A stretch of DNA of 64,000 bases from Streptomyces sp. STR69 (GTDB lineage Bacteria; Actinomycetota; Actinomycetes; Streptomycetales; Streptomycetaceae), in the NCBI RefSeq assembly GCF_024519455.1, contig NZ_JALJRY010000004.1:248001-312000 (forward strand), in the 5' to 3' direction. The notes under the pieces were generated by a model. It made no database searches, was not told where the DNA came from, and was given only the letters and a program-made list of their open reading frames with translations. A program made the position numbers and the translations under genes. The first letter of the stretch is position 1. Each line of letters opens with the position of its first letter. Positions 15,821 through 25,318 of the stretch are shown piece by piece.

Positions 15821-16867
15821 CTACGCGGAGGCGCGGTGGACCAGTGTGGTCGGCAGGATCACGCTGGACGGCGCGCCTCCGATGCCGTCCCTGACCCCGC
15901 GGCGGTCGAGGCCGCGCAGCAGCAGGCGTGCCATCAACCGGCCCATCTCCTCTATGTCCTGACGGACCGTCGTGAGCGGCGGCTCGGTCTGCTCGGCGAC
16001 CGGAAGCATGTCGTCGAAGCCGATGACGGCCACGTCCTCGGGCACCCGCAGCCCCTCCTCGCGCAGCACCTTCAGGGCGCCGTAGGCGGTGAGGTCGTTG
16101 GCGGCGAACACGGCGTCCACGTCGGGGCAGCGGTCGAGGAGTTCCCGCATGGCGCGCTCGCCGCCGCCCGGCGTGAAGTCGCTCTCGACGATGAGCCGGG
16201 GGTCGACGTCGACCATGACGTCCCGGAACCCGTCGAGCCGGTCCACCGCGGACGTCTGGTCGAGTGCGCCGGTGATGTGCGCGATCCGGGTGCGGCCGAG
16301 CCCGACGAGATGGCGTACGGCCTCGCGGGCACCGCCCCGGTTGTCGCAGTCGACGTACACGGTGGGCCCGGACGCGCGGGTCCCCTCGCTCCAGCAGGGC
16401 CTGCCGCCGAACACCGTGGGGACACCGGCCCGCTGGATCAGTCCGGGCAGCGGGTCGTCGAGGTGGAGGGAGAAGACGAGCGCGCCGTCCACATGTCCGC
16501 CGGCGAGATAGCGGCCGACGCGGGCGTGATCGGCGCGGCCTTCCGTGAGGAGCAGCACGAGTTGGGAGTCGTGGGCGGTCAACTCCTTGCTGATGCCCCG
16601 GAGTTGCATGGCGAAGAAGGGGTCGGCGAAGACCCGGGTCTCCGGTTCGGCGATCACCACGGCGATGGCGTCGTGCCGCCTGGTCACCAGGCTGCGAGCG
16701 GCCTGGTTGGGGACGTAGCCGAGTTCGTCCACGGCCTGCCGGACCCGTTCGACGAGCGATTCCCGCACCCCGTCCCCGCCGTTGACCACGCGGGACACGG
16801 TGGCCCGCGACACCCCCGCCCGCGCGGCCACGGCCTCCAGCGTGGGGCGCGGTGCTGTCTCGGTCAC
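15821..16867 (-). CDS. LacI-family regulator with CebR-like operator
   Basis: This is a 348-residue regulator. The N-terminal helix-turn-helix (LEAVAARAGVSRATVSRVV, residues 10-28) with the hinge NQAARSLVTRR is followed by a periplasmic-binding-protein-like sugar sensor (DDMLPVAEQTEPPLTTVRQD). The start is a GTG at 16867 with GGAGGGG seven bases upstream. Its own promoter carries a near-perfect copy of the CebR consensus (next entry), so autoregulation is likely. CebR-type repressors sense cello- or other oligosaccharides. No sugar transporter is adjacent; the nearest cellulolytic genes are 35 kb away. Confidence 0.85.
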   Translation of the reverse strand: MTETAPRPTLEAVAARAGVSRATVSRVVNGGDGVRESLVERVRQAVDELGYVPNQAARSLVTRRHDAIAVVIAEPETRVFADPFFAMQLRGISKELTAHDSQLVLLLTEGRADHARVGRYLAGGHVDGALVFSLHLDDPLPGLIQRAGVPTVFGGRPCWSEGTRASGPTVYVDCDNRGGAREAVRHLVGLGRTRIAHITGALDQTSAVDRLDGFRDVMVDVDPRLIVESDFTPGGGERAMRELLDRCPDVDAVFAANDLTAYGALKVLREEGLRVPEDVAVIGFDDMLPVAEQTEPPLTTVRQDIEEMGRLMARLLLRGLDRRGVRDGIGGAPSSVILPTTLVHRASA

Positions 16868-16922
16868 TTCTGGACCCCTCCTCGATGCTGCGGATCAGGA
16901 TAGCCGCGGCCGAACCCGACGG

Positions 16923-16936
16923 TGAGAGCGCTCCCA
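16923..16936. promoter_or_regulatory. LacI/CebR-type operator
   Basis: TGAGAGCGCTCCCA differs by one base from the CebR consensus TGGGAGCGCTCCCA. It lies 56 bases upstream of the LacI start codon and just after the ornithine-cyclodeaminase-like gene. Confidence 0.7.
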
Positions 16937-16956
16937 ACTCGGCGGGATCCCCTGGG

Positions 16957-17886
16957 TCACCCCAGCAGATTCACCCGTCGCCCGACCCCGTCCTGCTCCG
17001 CCCGCCGGTACGCCAGCCAGGCGAGCGCCAGGTCCTGCCAGGGCAGGCCGACGGGGGCGTACACCGAGCGGGCAGTGGCGTCGGTGCGGCCCGGGTGGTC
17101 GCCGCGCAGTACGTCGCCGAGTGTGGTGTCGATGTCGTCCGGCGCCAACGCGCCCACTGAAGCGACCAGTTGGCGGTCGTCGACGACGACGAGCGCCGCG
17201 TCGAGCAGGTCCGCGGCGAGTTCCCGCTTGCCGGGTTCGTCGGCGCCGAGGCTGGTGAAGTGCTGGCCCGCACGGGTGTCCGCGAGGGACAGCAGCGGGG
17301 TGCGGGACCAGGTCGCGAGGAGCACGATGTCGGCGTCCGAGGCGATCTCCGTCGCCGAGCCCAGCACCCGGCCGCCGTGCCGTACGGCGAAGTCGGCCGC
17401 CCGCTCGAAGTCCGTGTCATGGACGAGGAGTTGACCGTACGGCCGCAGGACGCCCAGCCCCCGCACCATCAACTCGGCCTGCGCGCCCGACCCGATGACC
17501 CCCACCACCGCGCCCTCGGCCGGACCCGCCAGCGCATGGGTGCCCAGCGCCGCCGCCAGTCCCGTACGCCAGGCGGTCACCGTCGCCGAGTCCAGCAGGG
17601 CGAGCAACTCGCCGTCCACACCGCTGTACAGGCAGATGACACCCCGCAACGCGGGCCGCGCACCGGGGAACTTGGCATTGACCTTCACGGTGTAGGCCTC
17701 GATGCCGGGCAGCAGTCCGGGAATCAGGGCGGTGGCCGTACCGGGGAACGGCAGGTCGGTGCGCACCCGTTGGCCGGGGATCGCCGCCTCGGCCCCCACG
17801 GCGCGGAAGCCGTCGCGCAGTGCGGCGAGACAGGCCGAGGGTTCCAGGAGGTCACCGAGATCGCTTCGGGTCAGGAGGCGGGTCAT
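16957..17886 (-). CDS. Ornithine cyclodeaminase/mu-crystallin family protein
   Basis: This is a 309-residue NAD(P)-dependent enzyme. Seen are an N-terminal substrate region (YTVKVNAKFPG, with the conserved Lys), LLDSATVTAWRTGLAAALG and the Rossmann GVIGSGAQAE, then SADTR-like positions (LADTRAGQHFTSLGAD). Members make proline from ornithine or reduce ketimines or tauropine-like substrates, so the exact reaction is open. The ATG at 17886 lies four bases after the stop of the LigD-type polymerase gene, so the two are probably co-transcribed, although no functional link is known. Confidence 0.8.
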   Translation of the reverse strand: MTRLLTRSDLGDLLEPSACLAALRDGFRAVGAEAAIPGQRVRTDLPFPGTATALIPGLLPGIEAYTVKVNAKFPGARPALRGVICLYSGVDGELLALLDSATVTAWRTGLAAALGTHALAGPAEGAVVGVIGSGAQAELMVRGLGVLRPYGQLLVHDTDFERAADFAVRHGGRVLGSATEIASDADIVLLATWSRTPLLSLADTRAGQHFTSLGADEPGKRELAADLLDAALVVVDDRQLVASVGALAPDDIDTTLGDVLRGDHPGRTDATARSVYAPVGLPWQDLALAWLAYRRAEQDGVGRRVNLLG

Positions 17887-17890
17887 GCGC

Positions 17891-18931
17891 TCATGATCCG
17901 TCAGAGGCGGCGTCGGGGTCGGGGTCCTTCTTCGCGCGGCTCGGCTGCACCCGCTTGGGCTCCCCCGGCATCTTCGGGTACTCCGGCGGGTACGGCAGAT
18001 CGCCGAGCCCGTGGTCGTGTTCGTCGCGCCTGGCCAGTTCGAGGAGGGCGTCGAGGGAGTAGCGGTGGTCGTCCATGTCGGCGTGCACGTCGCCGAGTTC
18101 GGCGAAACGGGCCGGCATGGTCGCCAGGTCGAAGTCGCGGGGGTGCGCGGCGTCGACCTCGTCCCAGCGCAGGGGTGCCGAGACGGGGGCGTACGGACGG
18201 GGCCGTACGGAGTAGGCGGAGGCGATGGTGCGGTCGCGGGCGGTCTGGTTGTAGTCGACGAAGATGCGCTCGCCGCGCTCCTCCTTCCACCACTTGATCG
18301 TCACCTGCTCGGGCATCCGGCGTTCCAGTTCGCGGCCGACGGCGATGGCGGCGCGGCGGACCTGGGTGAAGGTCCAGTGGGGTTCGATGGGGACGAAGAC
18401 ATGCAGGCCGCGTCCGCCGGAGGTCTTGGGGAAGCCCTTGAGGCCGCCGAACTCGTCGAGTACGGCGCGGAGTTCGTGGGCGGCGCGGACGGCGTCGTCG
18501 TAGTCGGTGCCGGGCTGCGGGTCGAGGTCGATGCGGAGTTCGTCGGGGCTGTCGGCGTCGTCGCGGCGCACGGGCCAGGGGTGGAAGGTGAGCGTGCCGT
18601 ACTGGGCGGCCCACAGGACGGCGGCCTCCTCGGTCGGGCACATCTCGTCGGCGCTGCGTCCGCTGGGGAAGGTGATGTGGGCGGTCGGGATCCAGTCGGG
18701 CATGTTCTTGGGCGCCCGTTTCTGGAAGAAGTTCTCGCCCTCGACCCCGTCCGGGTAGCGCTCCAGGGTGGTGGGGCGGTTGCGCAGGGCGCGCAGGATT
18801 CCCGGGCCGACCGCGATGTAGTAGCGGGCGAGGTCCAGCTTGGTGAAGCCGCGCTCCGGGAAGAAGATCTTGCCGGGACTGGACAGCCGTACCGTCCGGC
18901 CGCCCGCCTCCAGTTCCACCGCTTCGCCCAT
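17891..18931 (-). CDS. LigD-type NHEJ primase/polymerase
   Basis: This 346-residue archaeo-eukaryotic-primase-like polymerase corresponds to the POL domain of LigD, which fills gaps with ribonucleotides at double-strand breaks. Seen are SSPGKIFFPERGFTKLDLARY at the N-terminus, the metal-binding RIDLDPQP, the conserved TSGGRGLHVFVP, and YNQTARDRTIASAYSVR. Ligase and nuclease domains are absent, so it is a stand-alone POL as usual in Streptomyces. The start is taken as the ATG at 18931, with a GTG nine bases up as alternative. A DNA ligase gene is divergent across only 75 bases. No Ku gene is in the window. Confidence 0.88.
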   Translation of the reverse strand: MGEAVELEAGGRTVRLSSPGKIFFPERGFTKLDLARYYIAVGPGILRALRNRPTTLERYPDGVEGENFFQKRAPKNMPDWIPTAHITFPSGRSADEMCPTEEAAVLWAAQYGTLTFHPWPVRRDDADSPDELRIDLDPQPGTDYDDAVRAAHELRAVLDEFGGLKGFPKTSGGRGLHVFVPIEPHWTFTQVRRAAIAVGRELERRMPEQVTIKWWKEERGERIFVDYNQTARDRTIASAYSVRPRPYAPVSAPLRWDEVDAAHPRDFDLATMPARFAELGDVHADMDDHRYSLDALLELARRDEHDHGLGDLPYPPEYPKMPGEPKRVQPSRAKKDPDPDAASDGS

Positions 18932-19006
18932 GCGAGCCACGCTAGGCCCGCCGCCCAGAAATCGCATACCGGGCGACAAGCGGCGCACGAGCGCAGAATC
19001 GGAATC

Positions 19007-20077
19007 ATGGATCTGCCGGTGATGCCACCCGTGAAACCGATGCTCGCCAAGTCGGTGGCGAGGATTCCGCCGGGCATGCACTACGAGGCGAAGTGGGACG
19101 GCTTCCGGGCGATCGTGTTCCGCGACGGCGCCGAGGTCGAGCTGGGGAGCCGTACCGGAAAGCCGTTGACCAGGTACTTTCCCGAGCTGGTCGAGGCGTT
19201 GAAGGCGCGGGTCCCGGAGCGCTGTGTGCTGGACGGCGAGATCGTGATCGCGCGGGAGGGGCGGCTCGACTTCGACGCGCTGACCGAGCGCATCCACCCG
19301 GCCGAGTCACGGGTGCGGACGCTGGCCCAGCGGACCCCGGCCTCCTTCGTCGCCTTCGACCTGCTGGCCCTGGCCGACGAGTCGCTGCTCGACGTACCGC
19401 TCGGCGACCGGCGTGCGCTGCTCGCGCGGGCGCTGTCGGGCGCGACCGCGCCCGTGCATCTGGCGCCCGCGACCACCGACATCGAGGTGGCGCGGCGGTG
19501 GTTCGAGCAGTACGAGGGGGCCGGGCTCGACGGTGTCGTGGCGAAGCCGCTGGATCTGCGCTACCGCCAGGACGAGCGTGCCATGTTCAAGATCAAGCAC
19601 GAGCGGACGGCGGACGTGGTGGTCGCCGGGTACCGCCTGCACAAGAGCGGGCCCGTGGTGGGTTCGCTCCTGCTCGGTCTCCACGACGATCACGGCACCC
19701 TCCAACACGTGGGTGTGTCGGCCGCCTTCACGATGAAGCGGCGCGCCGAGCTGATCGATGAGCTGGAGCCGCTGCGCATGGACGACCCCGCGGGGCATCC
19801 GTGGGCGGCCTGGGCGGAGGAGGCTGCCCATGAGAGCGCCCGGCTGCCCGGGGCGCCGAGCCGCTGGTCGGGCAAGAAGGACCTCTCCTGGCTGCCGCTG
19901 CGGCCGGAGCGGGTGGCCGAGGTGGCGTACGACCACATGGAGAACGGCGCGCGCTTCCGGCACACGGCGCGTTTCCGCCGCTGGCGCCCGGACCGGACGC
20001 CCGAGAGCTGCACCTACGCGCAGCTGGAGGAGCCGGTCCGCTACGACCTTGCGGAGATCCTCGGCCCGCCGGACTGA
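19007..20077 (+). CDS. ligC: ATP-dependent DNA ligase (LigC/LigD-ligase type)
   Basis: This 356-residue ligase seals nicks using ATP and probably works with the divergent polymerase in end-joining or base repair. Motif I is EAKWDGFRA with the adenylated Lys; RTGKPL is motif Ia, LDGEIV motif III, FVAFDLL motif IIIa, LDGVVAK motif IV and MFKIKHERTADVVVAGYR motif V. A C-terminal OB-fold region ends with RWRPDRTPESC. The ATG at 19007 is the only start compatible with a complete motif I region. Length fits the single-domain bacterial ligases rather than full LigD. Confidence 0.88.
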   Translation: MDLPVMPPVKPMLAKSVARIPPGMHYEAKWDGFRAIVFRDGAEVELGSRTGKPLTRYFPELVEALKARVPERCVLDGEIVIAREGRLDFDALTERIHPAESRVRTLAQRTPASFVAFDLLALADESLLDVPLGDRRALLARALSGATAPVHLAPATTDIEVARRWFEQYEGAGLDGVVAKPLDLRYRQDERAMFKIKHERTADVVVAGYRLHKSGPVVGSLLLGLHDDHGTLQHVGVSAAFTMKRRAELIDELEPLRMDDPAGHPWAAWAEEAAHESARLPGAPSRWSGKKDLSWLPLRPERVAEVAYDHMENGARFRHTARFRRWRPDRTPESCTYAQLEEPVRYDLAEILGPPD

Positions 20078-20203
20078 CTTCCTCCGGATCTTCCGGTGGG
20101 CCGATCGGCCCATTCGACGCGCACAAACACAACCGAGCGGGTATGGCCAGCAATGAACTTATAAGAGCACAATCGAAAACACGGACTGGTGGCAACGGTG
20201 GGC

Positions 20204-21208
20204 ATGGGACAAAAGGCGCCCCGGCGTCGCGGCGCGAGAAGAGCGGCGCTGCTGGCCGCCACGATGGCGGCCTCCCTCGCGGTGGGCTGCACGGCGAAGC
20301 ACGGCGGCACCGCCGACGACGGACGCGGACGGAGCCAGTCCCCCGCACAGAGCCCGACCCAGAGCCCGAGCGCGGGCGGCACGGTCGCCCCTGCCGCCGA
20401 TCCGGTGCTCGCGGTGAAGATCGACAACGTGCCCGCGGCCCGCCCGCAGACGGGCCTGGACTCGGCGGACATCGTCTACGCCGAGCAGGTCGAGGGCGGG
20501 CTGAGCCGGCTGATGGCGGTCTTCGCCACCAAGCTGCCCAAGTCCGTCGGGCCGGTGCGCAGCGCCCGCGTGTCCGATCTGGAGCTGCTGCGCCAGTTCG
20601 ACGACCCGACGCTCGCCTTCTCCGGGGCCCAGCACAAGCTGCTGCCACTGATCGACAAGGCACCGCTGCGCTCCGCGTCGCCCGACGAGGTGGCGAACGC
20701 CTACTACCGGGGCGTCGACAAGTCCGCCCCGCACAACCTCTATCTGCGCCCGAACAAACTGCTCTCCGCCGCCCCTGGCGCGGCGGCCCTGACGACCGGT
20801 TTCCACTACGGCGCGGCCCCCGCGGGCGGCAAGGCCACCGCCTCCCGCACGGTGCGCTATCCGGCGGCCCGCTTCACCTTCACCTGGTCCGGGTCCCAGC
20901 ACCGCTGGCTGGTCACCGAGGACGGCACGCCCACCGTGACGACGGCAGGCAAGCGGCTGGCTCCGGCGACGGTCGTGATCCAGTACGTGCAGATCCGCAA
21001 GTCCGTGTACCACGACGTCCTCGGCAACAACACGCCGTACACCGTGACCGTCGGCTCCGGGAAGGCGGACGTGCTGCGGGACGGCCGTACCTACAGCGTC
21101 GACTGGAAGCGGCCGAAGGCTACGGACGGAACGGAGTTCACCACCTCCGACGGCACGCCCGTGAACTTCGCCGAGGGCCAGGTCTGGGTGGTGTTCGCGA
21201 AAGCCTGA
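20204..21208 (+). CDS. DUF3048 lipoprotein
   Basis: This is a 334-residue predicted lipoprotein. It has a basic n-region, a hydrophobic core and the lipobox LAVGC near residue 29, then a Ser/Gln/Pro-rich linker (QSPAQSPTQSPS). The mature domain matches the two-part DUF3048 fold: VKIDNVPAARPQTGLDSADIVYAEQVEGG, SVGPVRSARVSDLELLRQF and a C-terminal QYVQIR...GQVWV. The function is unknown. The start is chosen at ATG 20204; an in-frame GTG at 20189 would add five residues. The preceding 125 bases contain an AT-richer stretch with TATAAG but no gene. Confidence 0.78.
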   Translation: MGQKAPRRRGARRAALLAATMAASLAVGCTAKHGGTADDGRGRSQSPAQSPTQSPSAGGTVAPAADPVLAVKIDNVPAARPQTGLDSADIVYAEQVEGGLSRLMAVFATKLPKSVGPVRSARVSDLELLRQFDDPTLAFSGAQHKLLPLIDKAPLRSASPDEVANAYYRGVDKSAPHNLYLRPNKLLSAAPGAAALTTGFHYGAAPAGGKATASRTVRYPAARFTFTWSGSQHRWLVTEDGTPTVTTAGKRLAPATVVIQYVQIRKSVYHDVLGNNTPYTVTVGSGKADVLRDGRTYSVDWKRPKATDGTEFTTSDGTPVNFAEGQVWVVFAKA

Positions 21209-21227
21209 CGGCGGCGACGCCCGAGGG

Positions 21228-21692
21228 TCAGCGGTGGGCGGCGAGGGGCTCCGCGGGGTTGCGGAGCCCCTCGGCCGCGTCCGAGACCCGTTGGATGAGG
21301 TCGAGGAAGACGCCCTGTTCCTCGGCGGAGAGGGGGGCCAGGAAGACCTGGTTCATGCGGGCCGTGCGGACGGCGAGCTTGCGGTGGACCCGCCGGCCGT
21401 CGTCGGTGAGACAGAGCAGGAAACGGCGGCCGTCGCGCGCGTCACGTACCTTGTCGAGGAGACCGCGGCTGCTCAGCCGGCTGATCACCTCGGCGACGGT
21501 CGAGCGGTCCAGGCCCACCCGCTCGCCCACCGTGCGCTGGTCGAGCCCCGGCTCGGCGACGAGCGCGTTGAGCACCGCGAACTGCGGCGAGGTGATCTCC
21601 TCGGAGACCATCGTGTTCCACAACAGGTAGTGCGCCTGCTGGAGTCGCCGGGCGAGGTGCCCGGGGTGGATGGTGAGGTCCACCGCGCCCAT
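21228..21692 (-). CDS. pcaV: MarR-family repressor PcaV
   Basis: This 154-residue winged-helix regulator is divergent from the pca operon. PcaV of S. coelicolor represses these genes and is released by protocatechuate, with Arg15 as a key ligand and DNA-control residue. Counting from the ATG at 21692 (ribosome-binding site GGGAGGG), residue 15 here is also Arg, in HLARRLQQAH. The recognition helix region is LDQRTVGERVGLDRSTVAEVI, followed by the wing with KVRDARDGRRF. A longer frame starts six codons earlier but has no ribosome-binding site. Two matching quasi-palindromes lie in the intergenic region. Confidence 0.9.
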   Translation of the reverse strand: MGAVDLTIHPGHLARRLQQAHYLLWNTMVSEEITSPQFAVLNALVAEPGLDQRTVGERVGLDRSTVAEVISRLSSRGLLDKVRDARDGRRFLLCLTDDGRRVHRKLAVRTARMNQVFLAPLSAEEQGVFLDLIQRVSDAAEGLRNPAEPLAAHR

Positions 21693-21715
21693 GTGCCCTC
21701 CCGAAGTCATATTCG

Positions 21716-21727
21716 TCCGTGCACTGA
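21716..21727. promoter_or_regulatory. Candidate PcaV operator 1
   Basis: TCCGTGCACTGA is a quasi-palindrome of the form TCMG-TGCM-CTGA. It lies 24 bases upstream of the pcaV start codon, placed for autorepression. Confidence 0.6.
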
Positions 21728-21848
21728 ACGATACCCGGGGACCCCGGAGCCGAGTCCAGGCCCGCGCACGGGACCGACCTGCGGCTTCTCCCAGGCCTTG
21801 ACGCGGTGGCCCCGCAGTGGCAGCGTGAAAGAAACTTCACCGAAATGC

Positions 21849-21860
21849 TCAGTGCCCTGA
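21849..21860. promoter_or_regulatory. Candidate PcaV operator 2
   Basis: TCAGTGCCCTGA matches operator 1 at 10 of 12 positions and lies 67 bases upstream of the pcaI start, well placed to block the operon promoter. Confidence 0.6.
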
Positions 21861-21926
21861 CGAACTGCGGCGATCTGCACCGCATGGACTGCTGACCGGG
21901 CGCTCGGACGGGACGGAGCTTCACGG

Positions 21927-22688
21927 ATGGACAAGGTGGTCGCCACAGCCCTGGAGGCAGTGGCCGATGTGCCGGACGGAGCGACCCTGGCCGTCGGCGG
22001 CTTCGGGCTGAGCGGTGTACCGAACGTGCTGATCCAGGCGCTGTACGAGCGCGGGGTCGGCTCGCTGGGCGTGGTGTCCAACAACTGCGGGGCGCTGGAG
22101 TCCGGCCTCGCCGTACTGCTGGCCGCAGGCCGGATCGCCCGGGTGACCGGCTCCTACATCGGCGCCAACAAGGAGTTCGCCCGCCAGTACCTGGCCGGGG
22201 AACTGGAGGTCGAGCTGATCCCCCAGGGCACCCTCGCGGAGCGGCTGCGCGCGGGCGGGGCGGGCATCCCCGCCTTCTACACCCCGGCGGGTGTCGGCAC
22301 CCAGGTAGCCGAGGGCGGACTGCCCTGGCGCTACGACGGCTCCGGCGGGGTCTCGCTCGCCTCGCCGCCGAAGGAGGTGCGGGACTTCGACGGCACCGAG
22401 TACGTGCTGGAGCGCGGCATCCGCACCGACTTCGCCCTGGTGCGGGCCGCGAAGGGCGACCGGCACGGGAACCTGGTCTTCAACAAGTCGACCCGCAACT
22501 TCAACCCCCTCGCCGCCATGGCGGGCAGGGTGACGATCGCCGAGGTCGAGGAGCTGGTGGAGCCCGGCGAGATCGACCCGGACGCGGTGCACCTGCCGGG
22601 GATCTTCGTGCAGCGGGTGGTGTCCCTCACCCCCGAACAGGCCTCCGACAAGCGGATCGAGCAGCGGACAGTGACGGTGAGCGGCTGA
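21927..22688 (+). CDS. pcaI: 3-oxoadipate CoA-transferase, alpha subunit
   Basis: This is the first gene of the pca operon. The enzyme, with PcaJ, moves CoA from succinyl-CoA to beta-ketoadipate. It is 253 residues with the class I CoA-transferase alpha fold: [41 protein letters not shown] and [20 protein letters not shown]. The ATG at 21927 has GGACGGAG upstream. Its stop overlaps the pcaJ ATG by one base. Confidence 0.9.
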   Translation: MDKVVATALEAVADVPDGATLAVGGFGLSGVPNVLIQALYERGVGSLGVVSNNCGALESGLAVLLAAGRIARVTGSYIGANKEFARQYLAGELEVELIPQGTLAERLRAGGAGIPAFYTPAGVGTQVAEGGLPWRYDGSGGVSLASPPKEVRDFDGTEYVLERGIRTDFALVRAAKGDRHGNLVFNKSTRNFNPLAAMAGRVTIAEVEELVEPGEIDPDAVHLPGIFVQRVVSLTPEQASDKRIEQRTVTVSG

Positions 22689-23332
22689 TGGCCTGGACAC
22701 GGGAACAGATGGCGGCCCGCGCGGCCCGCGAACTCGCAGACGGGCAGTACGTCAATCTCGGCATCGGCCTGCCGACCCTGATCCCCAACTACCTCCCGCC
22801 GGGCGTCGAGGTGATCCTCGAATCCGAGAACGGCATCCTGGGCACCGGCCCCTATCCGACCGAGGAGCAGGTCGACCCGGATCTGATCAACGCCGGCAAG
22901 GAGACCGTGACGGTCCTGCCGGGCGCCTCCTTCTTCGACTCCGCGCTCTCCTTCGGGATGATCCGGGGCGGTCACATAGACGTCGCCGTGCTGGGCGCGA
23001 TGCAGGTCTCGGCCGGCGGCGATCTCGCGAACTGGGCGATCCCCGGCAAGCTGGTCACCGGGATCGGCGGGGCGATGGACCTCGTGCACGGCGCCCGCAC
23101 GGTCATCGTCGTGATGACCCACGTGGCCAAGGACGGCTCCCCGAAGATCCTCAAGGAGTGCGCGCTGCCGCTCACCGGGAAGGCGTGCGTGAACCGGGTC
23201 ATCACCGATCTCGGCGTGATCGACGTGACGCCCGAGGGGCTGGTACTGACCGAGACCGCGCCCGGTGTGACCGTCGAGGAGATCGTCGCCAGGACCGACG
23301 CCGAACTCACCATCACGGAGGGACTGTTGTGA
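22688..23332 (+). CDS. pcaJ: 3-oxoadipate CoA-transferase, beta subunit
   Basis: This 214-residue partner of PcaI carries the catalytic glutamate in the family motif ESENGILG, and it has the conserved [15 protein letters not shown] at the N-terminus and [20 protein letters not shown] near the C-terminus. Translation is coupled to pcaI by a TGATG junction and to pcaF by a GTGA overlap. It acts in the cytosol at the penultimate step of the pathway. Confidence 0.92.
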   Translation: MAWTREQMAARAARELADGQYVNLGIGLPTLIPNYLPPGVEVILESENGILGTGPYPTEEQVDPDLINAGKETVTVLPGASFFDSALSFGMIRGGHIDVAVLGAMQVSAGGDLANWAIPGKLVTGIGGAMDLVHGARTVIVVMTHVAKDGSPKILKECALPLTGKACVNRVITDLGVIDVTPEGLVLTETAPGVTVEEIVARTDAELTITEGLL

Positions 23333-24531
23333 ACACGGTCTACATCGTCGACGCCGTCCGCACCCCGTTCGGCAGGTACAGCGGAGGTCTCGCCTCGGTC
23401 CGCCCCGACGACCTGGCCGCCCACGCCATCCGCGAACTCCTCGCCCGCACCCCGGACTTGGACCCGGCCCGCATCGAGGACGTGTACTTCGGCAACGCCA
23501 ACGGCGCCGGCGAGGAGAACCGCGACGTGGCCCGCATGGCCACTCTCCTCGCGGGTCTGCCCACCTCCGTGCCGGGCGTGACCGTCAACCGGCTGTGCGC
23601 CTCCGGCCTGGAGGCGGTCATCCAGGCGGCCCGTGCGATCGCGGTCGGGGACGCCTCCATCGCCGTGGCGGGCGGGGTGGAGTCGATGACCCGGGCACCG
23701 TACGTCCTGCCCAAGTCGGACCGTCCCTTCCCGGCCGGGCACACCGAGTTGTACTCGACCACGCTCGGCTGGCGCATGGTCAACCCGGCCATGAACCCGC
23801 AGTGGACCATCCCGCTCGGCGAGAGCGCGGAGTTGATCGCCGACAAGCACAAGATCAGCCGCGAGCAGCAGGACGAGTTCGCGCTCGCCAGCCACAAGAA
23901 GGCGGCCGACGCACAGGCCGCGGGGCTCTTCGACGGCGAGATCGCACCCGTCCCGGTTCCGCAGCGCAAGGGCGACCCGGTCGCCTTCGCCGCCGACGAA
24001 TGCGTACGGGCGGATGCCTCCCTGGCGGCGATGGCCAGGCTCAAGCCGTCGTTCCGCGCGGAGAACGGGACGGTCACGGCCGGCAACGCCTCGCCGCTCA
24101 ACGACGGTGCCGCCGCCCTGCTGCTGGTCGACGAGGAAGGCCTCAGGGCCACCGGCCGTCAGCCCCTCGCCCGGGTCTCGGCGACCGGTGTGCACGCGCT
24201 CGACCCGGACTACTTCGGACTCGCCCCCGTCGAGGCCGTGAACCGCGCACTCGCCAAGGCGGGCAAGGGATTTGACGATCTGTCAGTCCTCGAACTCAAC
24301 GAGGCCTTCGCCGCCCAGGTCCTCGGATGTGTCGCCGAATGGCCCGAGTTCGACCCGGCGATCCTCAACCCGCAGGGTGGCGCCATCGCCCTCGGTCACC
24401 CTCTCGGCGCCTCCGGTGCCCGGCTCGCCGGCACCGTCGCCCACCAACTCGCCCGCAAGGGTTCGGGAGTCGGTGTCGCCACCCTCTGCATCGGCGTGGG
24501 CCAGGGCCTCGCCCTCGTCCTCGAACGGTAG
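23329..24531 (+). CDS. pcaF: 3-oxoadipyl-CoA thiolase
   Basis: This is a 400-residue thiolase that cleaves beta-ketoadipyl-CoA to succinyl-CoA and acetyl-CoA. The nucleophilic Cys is in [11 protein letters not shown] near residue 90; the C-terminal active-site motifs are [10 protein letters not shown] (His) and LCIGVGQG (Cys). The start is the GTG at 23329, which overlaps the pcaJ stop and has GGAGGG eight bases upstream. A longer in-frame extension lies entirely inside pcaJ and is rejected. Length matches the family. Confidence 0.93.
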   Translation: MNTVYIVDAVRTPFGRYSGGLASVRPDDLAAHAIRELLARTPDLDPARIEDVYFGNANGAGEENRDVARMATLLAGLPTSVPGVTVNRLCASGLEAVIQAARAIAVGDASIAVAGGVESMTRAPYVLPKSDRPFPAGHTELYSTTLGWRMVNPAMNPQWTIPLGESAELIADKHKISREQQDEFALASHKKAADAQAAGLFDGEIAPVPVPQRKGDPVAFAADECVRADASLAAMARLKPSFRAENGTVTAGNASPLNDGAAALLLVDEEGLRATGRQPLARVSATGVHALDPDYFGLAPVEAVNRALAKAGKGFDDLSVLELNEAFAAQVLGCVAEWPEFDPAILNPQGGAIALGHPLGASGARLAGTVAHQLARKGSGVGVATLCIGVGQGLALVLER

Positions 24532-24538
24532 GAACCCC

Positions 24539-25312
24539 ATGACGCTCACCCAGCACGACATCGACCTCGAAATAGCGGCCGAGCACGCGACGTACGAGAA
24601 GCGGATCGCGGACGGCGCCCCGGTCGAGCACCACCCGCGCCGCGACTACGCCCCGTACCGCTCCTCGCTCCTGCGACACCCGAAACAGCCGCCGGTCACC
24701 ATCGACGTGTCGAAGGACCCGGAGCTGGTGGAGCTGGCCTCCCCCGCCTTCGGCGAGCGGGACATCACCGAGATCGACAACGACCTGACGCGGCAGCACA
24801 ACGGGGAGCCGATCGGTGAGCGGATCACCGTCTCGGGGCGGCTGCTGGACCGCGACGGGCGGCCTGTCCGCGGCCAGTTGGTGGAGATCTGGCAAGCCAA
24901 CTCGGCCGGCCGATACGCGCACCAGCGCGAGCAGCACGACGCCCCGCTGGACCCCAACTTCACCGGCGTCGGGCGCACGTTGACCGACGACGAGGGCACC
25001 TACCGCTTCACCACGATCCAGCCGGGCCCCTACCCCTGGCGCAACCACGTCAACGCCTGGCGTCCGGCGCACATCCACTTCTCGATGTTCGGCACGGCGT
25101 TCACCCAACGGCTCGTGACGCAGATGTACTTCCCGAGCGATCCGCTGTTCCCCTACGACCCGATCATCCAGTCGGTGACGGACGACGCGGCCCGGCAGCG
25201 CCTCGTCGCGACCTACGACCACAGCCTGTCCGTGCCCGAGTTCTCGATGGGCTACCACTGGGACATCGTGCTCGACGGCCCGCACGCCACCTGGATCGAA
25301 GAAGGACGCTGA
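24539..25312 (+). CDS. pcaH: Protocatechuate 3,4-dioxygenase, beta subunit
   Basis: This is the 257-residue iron-bearing subunit of the intradiol ring-cleaving enzyme that converts protocatechuate to 3-carboxy-cis,cis-muconate. Ferric ligands are visible in order: Tyr in AGRYAHQREQ, Tyr in PGPYPWRNHV, and two His in RPAHIHFSMFG. The gene starts 7 bases after pcaF, with a GGAA ribosome-binding site close by, and is followed after 6 bases by pcaG. Confidence 0.93.
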   Translation: MTLTQHDIDLEIAAEHATYEKRIADGAPVEHHPRRDYAPYRSSLLRHPKQPPVTIDVSKDPELVELASPAFGERDITEIDNDLTRQHNGEPIGERITVSGRLLDRDGRPVRGQLVEIWQANSAGRYAHQREQHDAPLDPNFTGVGRTLTDDEGTYRFTTIQPGPYPWRNHVNAWRPAHIHFSMFGTAFTQRLVTQMYFPSDPLFPYDPIIQSVTDDAARQRLVATYDHSLSVPEFSMGYHWDIVLDGPHATWIEEGR

Positions 25313-25318
25313 CCCGCC

